Positions 16,674 through 25,036 are shown, counted from the stretch's first letter. The stretch is DNA of 40,029 bases from an uncultured Butyrivibrio sp. (GCA_910577605.1 CAJTON010000018.1:15391-55419), one strand, 5' to 3'. Program-made: numbers and translations. Notes: generated by a model not told the origin, from the sequence alone.

Positions 16674-16712
16674 AAACTCTGAAACGCCTTGATTTAAGGC
16701 ATTTCAGAGTTT
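16674..16712. terminator. Bidirectional terminator overlapping the 3' end of the HAD gene
   Basis: 17-bp near-perfect inverted repeat (16674-16690 and 16696-16712, one mismatch giving a wobble pair) with a 5-base loop. Rightward it is followed by TTATTTTTTC, a good T tract; leftward the tract is weaker. The last codons and stop of the HAD gene form one arm and part of the loop. Confidence 0.88.
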
Positions 16713-17524
16713 ATTTTTTCATCAAGCCATTTTGCAACACCGTCCTCATCATTTGAGGCGATAATTGAGGTGGCAATTCTTTTGAGGTCCTCATGTGCAT
16801 TTTCCACGGCATAGCTTTCATCTGCCAATTCAAACATATCTATATCATTTTTCCCGTCGCCAAACACCACCAATTTCTCGCATTTCAAAAGTGATTGCAG
16901 CTGCTTTACTGCCCTCGCCTTTGAAGCATTCAAAGGCATGATTTCCAGCCATTGTTCTTTTGTATAAATATCCGTCTGATAGACGCAATGATAGGAATCT
17001 TTATATTTCTTATATAACGGTTCGAGTTTTTCCGCTTCATCTATACAAGTGATATAGAAGATCTTTCCTGACCTCAAATCATTTATTTCTTCTACAGCAT
17101 TGGTACGAATATCTCCCTTTCTGCTTTCAAGAAACTTATTCGTTCCCCTTGAGCATAATTCGGGAATAAATGAAAATTTCTCCTTGCCGTCTATGTACGC
17201 ATAAACGATGGGATATACTTTATTTGCAAACAAATCCTCCAGCACAAGGTTTACACCGTCATCGAAATAGTTTTCAATCAGAATATCATCTGAAAGATTA
17301 TCTATTACAAAAGCGCCGTTATATACGATCAAGGGGATTTTAGCGTTTATTCCGCTTGTCGCTTTTTTAGCGGTTATCAGCGAACGGGCAGTGGCATAAG
17401 AAAAAAACATTCCTCTTTCAGTCAGACTGTTTATCACATTATTTGTATATTCCGACGTTTTTTCATCGCTTCTCAATAATGTCCCGTCCAAATCGGACAC
17501 ATATAATGTACTCATTTTTTTCAT
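16694..17524 (-). CDS. Cof-type HAD phosphatase, subfamily IIB (276 aa)
   Basis: Haloacid dehalogenase-fold hydrolase. Motif I is DLDGT (11-15, nucleophile Asp11); FSYATARS gives motif II; Lys and VFGDGKNDIDMF near 220-230 give motifs III and IV. A IIB-type cap lies between. Relatives dephosphorylate sugar phosphates or FMN and have broad specificity. The start codon overlaps the stop of the flavodoxin-fold gene by ATGA, so the two are translationally coupled; a second ATG three codons on (17515) is an alternative. Its coding end doubles as an arm of the terminator shared with the convergent gene. Confidence 0.92.
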   Translation of the reverse strand: MKKMSTLYVSDLDGTLLRSDEKTSEYTNNVINSLTERGMFFSYATARSLITAKKATSGINAKIPLIVYNGAFVIDNLSDDILIENYFDDGVNLVLEDLFANKVYPIVYAYIDGKEKFSFIPELCSRGTNKFLESRKGDIRTNAVEEINDLRSGKIFYITCIDEAEKLEPLYKKYKDSYHCVYQTDIYTKEQWLEIMPLNASKARAVKQLQSLLKCEKLVVFGDGKNDIDMFELADESYAVENAHEDLKRIATSIIASNDEDGVAKWLDEKINSEMP

Positions 17525-18135
17525 ATAAAATTAGTCCTTATCGGCTCCTCCTTTACAGGCAGTCCGAATTTTTCCTTACCGAGCGCGATGCTTTTCATAA
17601 GAAACGTCATATTGCGCGCAAGCGTCCTCATGGTCTGCAGGCCCTCCTCGTCCTGCGCCGCCTCACCCTGCGTCCTGCCGTGAACGCTGTTCCAGTACTG
17701 GCTTGAAGCCACAGGCATTCCCGAAATGGTAAAATACTTATTCAGCCCGTCAAAAGTAGCCGACAAGCCTCCGCGCCGCGCGACCGCCACGCACGCTCCC
17801 ACCTTCATGGTCTTATCTATATGGGCGCTGTAAAAAAGTCTGTCCAGAAAAGCGATCAGCGTCGCGTTCGCGGACGCGTAATAAACCGGACTTCCCACGA
17901 CAAGACCGTCGCACTCCGCAAGCTTAGGCGCGGCTTCGTTCACAATGTCGTCAAATACGCATTTTCCCTTTTCCATACACGAGCCGCAGGCTATGCAGCC
18001 CCGTATATCCATACCGCCGATATGCAGAATTTCCGTTTCCACGCCCTCACTGTGAAAAACCTTCTCCATTTCACGCAGAGCTATGTAAGTGTTGCCCTCC
18101 TTATGGGGACTGCCGTTTATCATCAGAACCTTCAT
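17521..18135 (-). CDS. Flavodoxin-fold NAD(P)H-dependent FMN reductase with cysteine cluster (204 aa)
   Basis: FMN-binding oxidoreductase of the NADPH-dependent FMN reductase / iron-sulphur flavoprotein group. The phosphate loop is GSPHKEGNT (8-16), followed by four cysteines at 47, 50, 53 and 59 in CIACGSC....C, then VGSPVYYASANA for the flavin ring. The cysteines could bind an iron-sulphur cluster or serve redox roles. I chose the ATG at 18135, because the protein begins with the canonical MKVLMINGSP; a TTG three codons upstream lies too close to the GGAGG. It is coupled to a HAD phosphatase downstream and sits 22 bases after the alpha/beta hydrolase gene. Confidence 0.92.
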   Translation of the reverse strand: MKVLMINGSPHKEGNTYIALREMEKVFHSEGVETEILHIGGMDIRGCIACGSCMEKGKCVFDDIVNEAAPKLAECDGLVVGSPVYYASANATLIAFLDRLFYSAHIDKTMKVGACVAVARRGGLSATFDGLNKYFTISGMPVASSQYWNSVHGRTQGEAAQDEEGLQTMRTLARNMTFLMKSIALGKEKFGLPVKEEPIRTNFI

Positions 18136-18157
18136 AAATTCCAAACGCCTCCTTAAT

Positions 18158-19087
18158 TTAATTCGCGCTGTCCGCGTGCAGATAATCCTTTACTAACTCA
18201 AGCGCCTTTTCGTCGGTCCATATGTTTGAATGCCCTATACCTTCTATTAGCACAAAATCAGAGCCCTCGCGGTAGCATTTTGAAAGCCTTTCGGCGCATT
18301 TCCAGGGAATAACTTCGTCCTCTCCCGCCGCAAGTATCAAAGGTTTTACAGCTATATCCTCCGCGAATTTATCGGAGTCCATATTAAAACCTACAAGAAG
18401 CTTTAACGGTCCGTGAAAAATATTGCACACCGTGTTATACAAATCGCTGCCGTCGCCGTACGGGGCAAAAAGGATCAGCCCGTCGCACTCCCTGTTCGCG
18501 GCGACGTAATTCGCGACGCCCGTGCCTATACTGTAACCCATTATGTATACGCTCTCCGGCTCCCTGTCCTTCGTTACAAAATCATACACCTCAAGCCCGT
18601 ACTGCTTAAAGCTCTTTGAGCCGGCAACACCCTCGCTTTCACAGTAGCCCGGATAATCCACGCACACAAAGTCAAAGCCGTCAAAGACCTCGCCGTATCT
18701 GTCCTCCGACAGATATTTCATTCTCAACGCCGAGCATTCCTTGTTGCCTCCGAAATAAACGACTAACGGAGCGTTTTCTTCCCCGCTCTCCATGAGCCAG
18801 CCCGACATATTGCCGTACCGCCCGTCAACGCTTATTTTCGTCACCGAATCAAGTCCCTCGACAGCCTTATGCGCCGCCTCGTCCGGCGAATCCTTGAGAA
18901 AAAACACCGGGGCGATCATATAACCCCCGATGAAATTTATTCCCGTAAACCCGACAAGCGCGATAAACACAAGTATCGCGTTCCTCGCCGCCTTTTTCTT
19001 TCCCTTCATAATCTTGCGGACCGCGATTCCCGCCGCCGTCGCCGCAATAATTATCAGCACAATAAATATGATTGCCTTCGTCATCAT
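18158..19087 (-). CDS. Membrane-anchored alpha/beta hydrolase (309 aa)
   Basis: Two hydrophobic segments near the N-terminus (about 4-24 and 37-60) anchor an alpha/beta-hydrolase domain. The catalytic triad can be read as Ser186 in GYSIG, Asp257 in AAGEDEVIP and His286 in GIGHSN; the DYPGY.ESEG block (about 144-152) is typical of the BEM46/FrsA-like group. The substrate is unknown. AAGGAAG precedes a pair of ATG codons (19087 and 19084). It follows the aminotransferase pseudogene by 33 bases and precedes the flavin reductase by 22, consistent with one transcript. Confidence 0.9.
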   Translation of the reverse strand: MMTKAIIFIVLIIIAATAAGIAVRKIMKGKKKAARNAILVFIALVGFTGINFIGGYMIAPVFFLKDSPDEAAHKAVEGLDSVTKISVDGRYGNMSGWLMESGEENAPLVVYFGGNKECSALRMKYLSEDRYGEVFDGFDFVCVDYPGYCESEGVAGSKSFKQYGLEVYDFVTKDREPESVYIMGYSIGTGVANYVAANRECDGLILFAPYGDGSDLYNTVCNIFHGPLKLLVGFNMDSDKFAEDIAVKPLILAAGEDEVIPWKCAERLSKCYREGSDFVLIEGIGHSNIWTDEKALELVKDYLHADSAN

Positions 19088-19120
19088 TTTTTCTTCCTTT
19101 GTTCCTTATCCGGCTTATCA

Positions 19121-20286
19121 CTAAACCTTATTTCTGTAATTCAAAATACCTTTTTTCAGTCTTTCAAGTCCGTCCTCAAGCACAATCCGCGGACATGCGA
19201 CATTCAGTCTCAAAAAGCTGTCGCCGCCCAAACCGTACTGGTTTCCCGCCGACAGATACAGGCCCGTCTCCTCGCGTATAAAGTCCGCAAGCTCCTTTGC
19301 CCTGTGCTTCGCGAATTTCTTGCAGTCAAGCCAGAGAAGATATGTCGCCTCCGAATGAACAAGGCACACATCGGGAAGCTCTTTTGTCACAAAAGCCCTG
19401 ACACGCGTTTTGTTCCCGTAAATATATTCCCGCAGAGCGTCAAGCCATTCGCCGCCCTCGTTAAACGCGGCGACCGCCGCCGCGACCGCAAACGTACCCG
19501 GTTCGGCTATCTCGTCGGTATTCAGCCCGCGGTTCACCTTGTTTCGCAAAGCTTCGTCCGGAACTATGACCGCCGCGGTCCCGCCATATTAAAGCATTTA
19601 GTCGGCGCGACGCAGGTCACGCTTATACTGCGGCAGGTTTCGGATGCCGACGCAAACGGCACATACCCGCGCCCCGGATCGGTTACGTCGCAGTGTATCT
19701 CGTCCGAGATCACCGTCACATGGTTTCTGCGACACATCTCGCCGACGCGCGCCAAAGTGTCCCTGTCCCATATTTTGCCGACCGGATTATGAGGATTGCA
19801 GAATATCAGCATTGTGGTCTGCGTATCGGAAAGCGCCGTTTCCAGTCCGTCCCAGTCGATATCGTAAACCCCGTCGCTGTACGCGAGAGAACATTCAAGC
19901 ACTCTGCGTCCGTTATTTACGATAGAATTATAAAAAATATTATAGACCGGAGAAAGCACGACGATCTTCTCCGCGACCGTCGTCAGCTTGCGGACAATGC
20001 TTGAAACGGCGGGCACAACGCCGGTACAGAAAATCAGCCATTCTTTTTCTATATTAAAGGAATGCCTTCTCCGCCACCACCCCGTCACCGCGTCGTACCA
20101 TTCGTCCGGCACTAAGGAGTATCCGTAAACGCCATGCTCAGCCCTTCTCTGAATAGCGGCGGTTATTTCGGGCGCCGTCTTAAAATCCATGTCGGCTACC
20201 CACATCGGCAGTTCGCCGTCTTTTACGTCCCACTTGTACGAATCCGTACCGCGCCTGTCCACGGGCGTATCGAAATCGTAGCTCAT
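19121..20286 (-). pseudogene. patB: PatB/MalY-type aminotransferase (C-S lyase), frameshifted
   Basis: PLP-dependent cystathionine beta-lyase/aminotransferase family. The first part (ATG at 20286 to a stop near 19564) shows KWDVKDGELPMWVADMDF, CNPHNPVGK (163-171), SDEIH (194-198) and the PLP lysine Lys230 in CVAPTKCFNMAG. The frame then breaks at about 19578-19582. The remainder continues in another frame down to 19121 (VIVPDEALRNKVNRGLNTDEIAEPG onward). Comparison with family members (AGLQTAAVIVP) implies that about 7 bases are missing after AG. The remaining halves match the family well, so the break is recent or an assembly error. If real, the truncated protein lacks the C-terminal domain. 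Its ATG overlaps the DUF3737 stop (ATGA). Confidence 0.88.
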
Positions 20287-21179
20287 GCCTTCGTTCCCCC
20301 TCTCCACGGGCTTATTTCCTCCGTCCTTGCGATGTCGCTGCAAACAATCTTTGTTTTACCCTTATCCACCATATCTTTTTCAATAATAAGCTCGCCTATA
20401 TAATCCGCGCTTATCCTTCCCTCGGAAGGGTTGAGAACGCTGTCTATCCTGCCGTTTATCTCGGCGTCTACCGAAGAATACTCAAAGGCAAGCGTCGTAT
20501 TGATAAGCTTACAGTTCTTCATCACAAGATTCTCTATATAGCAAAGCCCCTGAAGGCTTTCGATAGTGCAGTTGACAAAGGTGAGATTTTTTGAGTTCCA
20601 GCCGAGATATTCTCCCGCTATAAAAGAATCGTACACCGTGACGTTTTCCGCGTTCCAGAAAGCGTCTCTAGAGATAAGCTTTGAATTTCTGACCTCGATA
20701 TTGCGCCCTCCGTCAAAGGAATAATTTCCGAGAAGCTCAAAATCGCTTATCCGCATATTTTCGGTGTTCATCGCGAAATAATCGCCCCTCGCGGTAACCT
20801 TTTCCATAGTCACGCCGTCGCAGCTCCATAGCGTTTCCTGCGCGTTGTAGAAATTCACGCCCTTTATGACGACATTCCTGCATCTTCTGAAATTCTTCGG
20901 CGCTTCGATCACAGTATTTTCAACGGATATATTGTCTGTGTACCAAATTCCGGCGCGCGCCATCTCAAAAAGCGTGCAGTCCGTAAGCTTTATGTCCTTA
21001 CAGTACCAAAGAGGATATTTCCACTTGAACATACTTCCCATCAGTTCTATATTACCGCTCTCCTTCAACGGCGATTCCCCGTCGTCAAAAACCGTATCGT
21101 ATATCTTAAGGTTTTTTGAGTGAAACAAAGCCCTTTCCCCCGTAAGGAACTTCTGCCTTATCTCTCCGTATCCTTCCAT
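20283..21179 (-). CDS. DUF3737 family protein, probable beta-helix (298 aa)
   Basis: Recognised as DUF3737 from its start (GEIRQKFLTGERALF) and the repeated short strands that alternate N, C and aromatic residues, such as KLTDCTLFEMARAGIWY, ISVENTVIEAP and LTFVNCTIESL. The pattern suggests a right-handed parallel beta-helix of about ten turns. No signal peptide is seen, so it is cytoplasmic. The function is unknown. The start is supported by AAGGAGATGCACTG before the ATG. It overlaps the PatB gene by four bases. To my recollection DUF3737 genes are often next to PatB/MalY aminotransferases, so a shared pathway is plausible. Confidence 0.88.
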   Translation of the reverse strand: MEGYGEIRQKFLTGERALFHSKNLKIYDTVFDDGESPLKESGNIELMGSMFKWKYPLWYCKDIKLTDCTLFEMARAGIWYTDNISVENTVIEAPKNFRRCRNVVIKGVNFYNAQETLWSCDGVTMEKVTARGDYFAMNTENMRISDFELLGNYSFDGGRNIEVRNSKLISRDAFWNAENVTVYDSFIAGEYLGWNSKNLTFVNCTIESLQGLCYIENLVMKNCKLINTTLAFEYSSVDAEINGRIDSVLNPSEGRISADYIGELIIEKDMVDKGKTKIVCSDIARTEEISPWRGGTKA

Positions 21180-21240
21180 CAGTGCATCTCCTTTTTCTAT
21201 TCTGTCCCGCCGTTCTCAGGCGGTATGTAAGCATATCAAA

Positions 21241-21262
21241 GAAACGCTCCGATAAGCGTTTC
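21241..21262 (-). terminator. Hairpin after the DUF1934 gene, weak terminator
   Basis: GAAACGCT-TATCGG-AGCGTTTC on the minus strand, directly after the TGA stop, followed by only TTTGAT. A stable 8-bp stem but a poor T tract, so it may attenuate rather than end transcription. A CCGCC/GGCGG hairpin lies just beyond (about 21205-21222). Confidence 0.55.
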
Positions 21263-21263
21263 C

Positions 21264-21695
21264 TCAGTCCTCCAAAGACTCGATTTCTATATGTACATGA
21301 CATTCCGCCACATAATCAAGATTCAGCTCCATGCCGTAATCTATATCAACCGTGATAAGATTCTCCTCATCGTTTACGTTGACGTCATAAGTGTCTATAC
21401 CTATGTTCATTCCGCCGAAGGGTGTGGAGTAATAAGTCATATTTTTTTTGCCCATGGTAAAAATCATATGCGTACCCGTCCTGCCCTTCGCTATAAGCTC
21501 TATTTCATTGTCCGATATTTTGAGGAGATTTACGTTTACAACGCCTGAATTTTCGGCAGGCTCCTCGTAGCGCACATAATGCTTGCCCCCGCGCTTGTAA
21601 TACGAGCCGATGTTGATGACCTCAACGCCCTCGTCGCCGTCCGCTCCCTCAACGCTGTGAAGTCCCGATATTTTTATGCATACTTTCCTGTTCAT
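21264..21695 (-). CDS. DUF1934 (YwiB-like) protein (143 aa)
   Basis: Small calycin-like beta-barrel family of Firmicutes. Typical features are VCIKISGLHS at the N-terminus, YYKRGGKHYVRYEE, MIFTMGKKNMTYYSTPFG, and the C-terminal ITVDIDYGMELNLDYVAECHVHIEIE. Its biochemical role is unknown. The ATG at 21695 follows AAGGA by seven bases and lies 10 bases after the ddl stop; an earlier in-frame codon would overlap ddl and has no ribosome binding site. It is next to ddl, as is common, but no functional link is established. Confidence 0.85.
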   Translation of the reverse strand: MNRKVCIKISGLHSVEGADGDEGVEVINIGSYYKRGGKHYVRYEEPAENSGVVNVNLLKISDNEIELIAKGRTGTHMIFTMGKKNMTYYSTPFGGMNIGIDTYDVNVNDEENLITVDIDYGMELNLDYVAECHVHIEIESLED

Positions 21696-21705
21696 TATTC
21701 TGTCC

Positions 21706-22773
21706 TTACTTATGTCTGTCAAAAGCCGACTGTACCAGCTTATCCACCAATGTGCCTTTATCGGTCCCCTTTGCCTCCCAAAGCATAGGGTACATACTTA
21801 TCGACGTAAATCCCGGCATCGTGTTCAGTTCGTTGAAAACCACCTGATTCGTTCCGTTTTCTATGAAAAAATCAACTCTTGCCAGCCCGAAGCCGTCCAC
21901 CGCCTTAAATACGGCTACCGCGATCCTTCTTATTTCGTCCTCACACCCTTCGGGAAGCTCAGGCGAAACGTCCGTCCTTGAATCCGAGTTATTGTATTTA
22001 GCGTCGTAGTCATAGAAAGCGGCGTCGCCCGCGGCAAGCACCTCTCCCACTCCCGACGCCTCCGGCTTCGCTCCTCCGAATACGGCGCACTCAACCTCGC
22101 GTCCGGTTATAGTTTCCTCGACAAGAATTTTTTCGTCATGCTCCGCCGCAAGCAGAAGTCCCTTCTCAAGCTCCGCGCGGTTTTCCGCCCTGCTTACGCC
22201 CCTCGATGAACCGGCGTTTACGGGTTTTATGAAAACAGGATATTTATGTACTCTCTCAACTTTTTCCACACATGCTTCCATATCCTTCAGCTCGTATCTT
22301 CGGAATGAAATATATTTTGCCTGACGTATCCCGCCTATCGAATCAACAATTATCTTCGTAAAAAGCTTATCCATGGAAACCGCCGACGCGACCACTCCGC
22401 AGCCGACATAAGGTATTCCCGCAAGCTCCAGAAGACCCTGAACTGTCCCGTCCTCTCCGTAAAGACCGTGAAGCACCGGAAAAACAACGTCCACGGAAAT
22501 ACACTCAAAGCTTTCTCCTCTCATAGCCACAAAACCCCTGTGCCTTCTGTCAGGCGAAAGAATAACCGTCGTATCGCTCTCCTTCCAGCGCCCGCTCCCT
22601 ATATCGTCAACGGAGTCCGTTTTAAGCCATCTCCCGTCCTTTGTGATGCCCACGATCACTACGTCGTATTTCCCCGCGTCCATATTTTTGATGACCGTGA
22701 CCGCCGACATACATGAAACCTCATGCTCGGAGGACTGCCCGCCGAACAAAACCGCCGCTTTAATTTTTGACAT
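21706..22773 (-). CDS. ddl: D-alanine--D-alanine ligase (355 aa)
   Basis: ATP-grasp enzyme making the D-Ala-D-Ala dipeptide for peptidoglycan. Landmarks are LFGGQSSEHEVS near the N-terminus, VFPVLHGLYGEDGT, GSSRGVS, the RVDFFIENG block and NELNTMPGFTSISMYP near the C-terminus. The omega-loop has YDAKYNN, with the Lys-Tyr pair typical of ligases that prefer D-alanine; VanA-type D-lactate ligases usually carry Lys-His. The start is the ATG at 22773 (MSKIKAAVLFGGQ), nine codons inside a longer reading frame. The ribosome binding site (GGCGGGTAG) is moderate. The gene lies between spoIIR and the DUF1934 gene. Confidence 0.96.
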   Translation of the reverse strand: MSKIKAAVLFGGQSSEHEVSCMSAVTVIKNMDAGKYDVVIVGITKDGRWLKTDSVDDIGSGRWKESDTTVILSPDRRHRGFVAMRGESFECISVDVVFPVLHGLYGEDGTVQGLLELAGIPYVGCGVVASAVSMDKLFTKIIVDSIGGIRQAKYISFRRYELKDMEACVEKVERVHKYPVFIKPVNAGSSRGVSRAENRAELEKGLLLAAEHDEKILVEETITGREVECAVFGGAKPEASGVGEVLAAGDAAFYDYDAKYNNSDSRTDVSPELPEGCEDEIRRIAVAVFKAVDGFGLARVDFFIENGTNQVVFNELNTMPGFTSISMYPMLWEAKGTDKGTLVDKLVQSAFDRHK

Positions 22774-22814
22774 ATCTGCTACCCGCCGGATAACCGGCAC
22801 CTTTCGTCATTGTT

Positions 22815-23450
22815 TTATTCAAAAAATTTATTCAGGAATTTAAGGAACTTAAACCTTATCCTGTAATTGTCCCCGTCAAGATCGCCCAGCGTTATCGCCT
22901 CATATGCATCCTCCGAAAGGACGTTCCTGAACTGTTCCTTCGTATCGTCCGGAACGACCGAATAAGCGGAGTCCACAAAACAGAGCGGAGGGAAAAGCAC
23001 GCACCACCAGTTTTTGCCTTCGGCGCCTCCGATGTCCACTCTGAACGCTTCGTATTCTCCCGGAGGAAAGCTCATATCTCCGTACACCTTCATGGGAAAA
23101 TACGACTTTTCAAAGTACACATTCACATTATATTCATATCCCATGTCCGCGATTACACCGCCCGCTATTTCCTCGATCCGGTCTATGTCATAATATAAAA
23201 TATTCCTTGCTTCGTCAAGGTCCTTCGCGCCCGAAAGCTCATCTTTGAGAAAAAGCACAACGGCGTCCTTGACCGCGAGCTTGAGCCTCTGATCCTCCTC
23301 GCTGTCGCTGTTCGCCCGGACATGAAAACGTATTATCTGTCCCGCGATCTCCTTCTGCGTCTTATATTCGTCCGTCCCTTTGTAAAAATATGTACCGAGC
23401 GCCACGACCGCTGCGGCCGCGAGCAAAAGAACAACCATAAATTTTTTCAT
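22815..23450 (-). CDS. spoIIR: Stage II sporulation protein R (211 aa)
   Basis: Secreted forespore signalling protein that triggers SpoIIGA to process pro-sigma-E in the mother cell. It starts with a membrane signal (KKFMVVLLLAAAAVVALG) and shows the conserved IRFHVRANSDSEEDQRLKLAVKDAV block and NWWCVLFPPLCFVD. Start: ATG at 23450 after GGAGATTATT. The presence of spoIIR is strong evidence for an endospore former. A sigma-F-like promoter lies upstream, matching the known regulation of this gene in Bacillus. The C-terminal KFLNKFFE ends close to the ddl gene. Confidence 0.96.
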   Translation of the reverse strand: MKKFMVVLLLAAAAVVALGTYFYKGTDEYKTQKEIAGQIIRFHVRANSDSEEDQRLKLAVKDAVVLFLKDELSGAKDLDEARNILYYDIDRIEEIAGGVIADMGYEYNVNVYFEKSYFPMKVYGDMSFPPGEYEAFRVDIGGAEGKNWWCVLFPPLCFVDSAYSVVPDDTKEQFRNVLSEDAYEAITLGDLDGDNYRIRFKFLKFLNKFFE

Positions 23451-23499
23451 AATAATCTCCGTCTCCGCCATAAAATGGCATTAAAATTTTATATTGAAG

Positions 23500-23527
23500 A
23501 TTATTACCGTTCTTTTCGGGTTTATAC
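23500..23527 (-). promoter_or_regulatory. Sigma-F-like promoter of spoIIR
   Basis: GTATA (23527-23523) and GGTAATAAT (23508-23500), separated by 14 bases. This fits the sigma-F consensus GYATA-N15-GGNNANNNT apart from one base in spacing. The -35 overlaps the end of the GntR gene, so it would act as an internal sporulation promoter. Confidence 0.65.
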
Positions 23528-24205
23528 TTCCCTCCGCCTGATTATTTCACATATGCAGTTCTTCTGCCGGATGATGTGGGAGGTCACTAGCTTTACCGCC
23601 CTCTCCGCATCGCCCGCCGCAACAGCCCCTATTATGCCGTCATGCTCGTCAAGTATCTCCTTGTATGACGCGATGCTTTTGATATATTCCACCCTGTATC
23701 TCAGCACAAGGGCTTCAAGCTCCTGCATTATCTTTAGAAGCACCTTGTTGTCCGCCGCCTCGCATATCGCGTGGTGCAGTCTGCTGTCATTAAGTGAGAT
23801 CTCCGCGGTGTTTTTTTCTTTTACCGCGCGGCGTATGTCATTATTAATACGCCTGAGTTCAGCCGCCTTCTGCGCGTTTATGTTCTCAGCCGCCAGTCTG
23901 ACCGCCATAGATTCTATAACGATACGCACGTCGAGAGCGTCGGTCACGTCCTTGCCACCGATACCCGACACCTTCGCTCCGCATCCCGGCGTCACAGTCA
24001 CAAGACCGTCCTCCTCAAGCCTCTTTATGGCTTCCCTGACGGGAGTACGGCTGACGCCCAGCTTCTCCGCTATCGGGATCTCCATAAGGCGCAGTCCTGC
24101 GGCAAATTCGCCCCGCATTATCGCCTCCTTGAGCTCCGTATAAACCATATCCTTTAAGGATATACCCTCCCCCTTGTCCACGAAGTTGATTTCAGCTATC
24201 ATCAT
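23522..24205 (-). CDS. GntR-family regulator, FadR/FCD type (227 aa)
   Basis: The winged helix-turn-helix (about 18-85) has LKEAIMRGEFAAGLRL and SRTPVREAIKRLEEDGLV. The C-terminal FCD domain (about 90-220) has the metal-binding pattern DVRIVIESMAVR, LHHAICEAA and HDGIIGAV....SHI; such domains bind carboxylic acids, usually with a metal. The gene overlaps the ispE 3' end by ATGA and precedes spoIIR, an arrangement seen in other Clostridia as far as I recall. Its ligand and targets are unknown. Confidence 0.93.
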   Translation of the reverse strand: MMIAEINFVDKGEGISLKDMVYTELKEAIMRGEFAAGLRLMEIPIAEKLGVSRTPVREAIKRLEEDGLVTVTPGCGAKVSGIGGKDVTDALDVRIVIESMAVRLAAENINAQKAAELRRINNDIRRAVKEKNTAEISLNDSRLHHAICEAADNKVLLKIMQELEALVLRYRVEYIKSIASYKEILDEHDGIIGAVAAGDAERAVKLVTSHIIRQKNCICEIIRRREV

Positions 24206-25036
24206 GTCCCTCCGTTTGCAAGGCCTACAACATACGAGCTTCTTGTAAGCCTGCTCTTCCTAAGAGCCTCGCTGCACGCCGCCGCCTTCCCCGCGTCGTC
24301 GAAAAGGCCGAATACCGTAGGTCCGCTGCCGCTCATAATCGAGTTCAGCGCCCCCATTTTTCTCATTTTTTCTTTGATCTCTCCTATCACAGGATACGCG
24401 TTCTCCGTAACGCTCTCAAGCACATTGCCGAGTCTTTCCGACACTTCGTATATGCTGCCGTTATTTATGCCGCCGATTATGCCGTCAATATCGGGATGCT
24501 TAGTATTCCCGTCGATCACAAGTCTTTCCGATTACGACGCTGCACTCCGGACAGGGGTTCAGCCTTGTCAGCTTTTCGCCTATTCCTTCCGCTAACGCGG
24601 TTCCGCCCATTACGCAGTACGGCACGTCCGCTCCGATCTTCGCGCCCCTTTCCATAAGCTCCTCATCGCCAAGTTTAAGTCTGAACAACCTGTTCATGCC
24701 GCGAAGCACCGCCGCCGCGTCGCTGCTTCCGCCCGCCATTCCCGCCGCAACGGGAATGAATTTGTACAGTCCTATATCGACGCCCTCTCTTATCCCGAAT
24801 TCCTCCTTCAGAAGAGCCGCCGCCTTATATACAAGATTATCCTTGTCAACCGGAAGGAAGGGCAGATTTGTCTTGACGGTTATCCTGCCGCCCGGATTTT
24901 TGTGCAGACCGACCTTATCGTACAGATCTATACTCTGCATAACCATGCGAACCTCATGATAACCGTTTTCAAGAGTACCGAGAACATCCAGCCCCAGATT
25001 GATCTTGGCGTAAGCCTTTAATCCGATATAATCCAT
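24202..25036 (-). pseudogene. ispE: 4-diphosphocytidyl-2-C-methyl-D-erythritol kinase, internal deletion and frameshift
   Basis: IspE phosphorylates CDP-methylerythritol in the MEP isoprenoid pathway. The N-terminal part (ATG at 25036 after GGAGGAGCGT) has the GHMP motifs LKAYAKINLGLDVLG and VAAGMAGGSSDAAAVLRG. The frame breaks at about 24520-24524 after VVIGK and would stop 10 residues later. The C-terminal part resumes in another frame (VIDGNTKHPDIDGIIGGI through MSGSGPTVFGLF). Comparison with B. subtilis IspE (AKPPIGVSTAEVYRNLKVDDITHPD) shows that about 13 residues, including the conserved P..VST..VY segment, are missing, an estimated loss of 38 bases. The gene is normally essential where the MEP pathway is used, so an assembly fault or a second copy is likely. 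Confidence 0.9.

Noticed and set aside
24500..24535. Programmed frameshift to express full-length IspE
   Set aside because: No slippery sequence is evident, and about 13 conserved residues are missing, which a frameshift could not restore.
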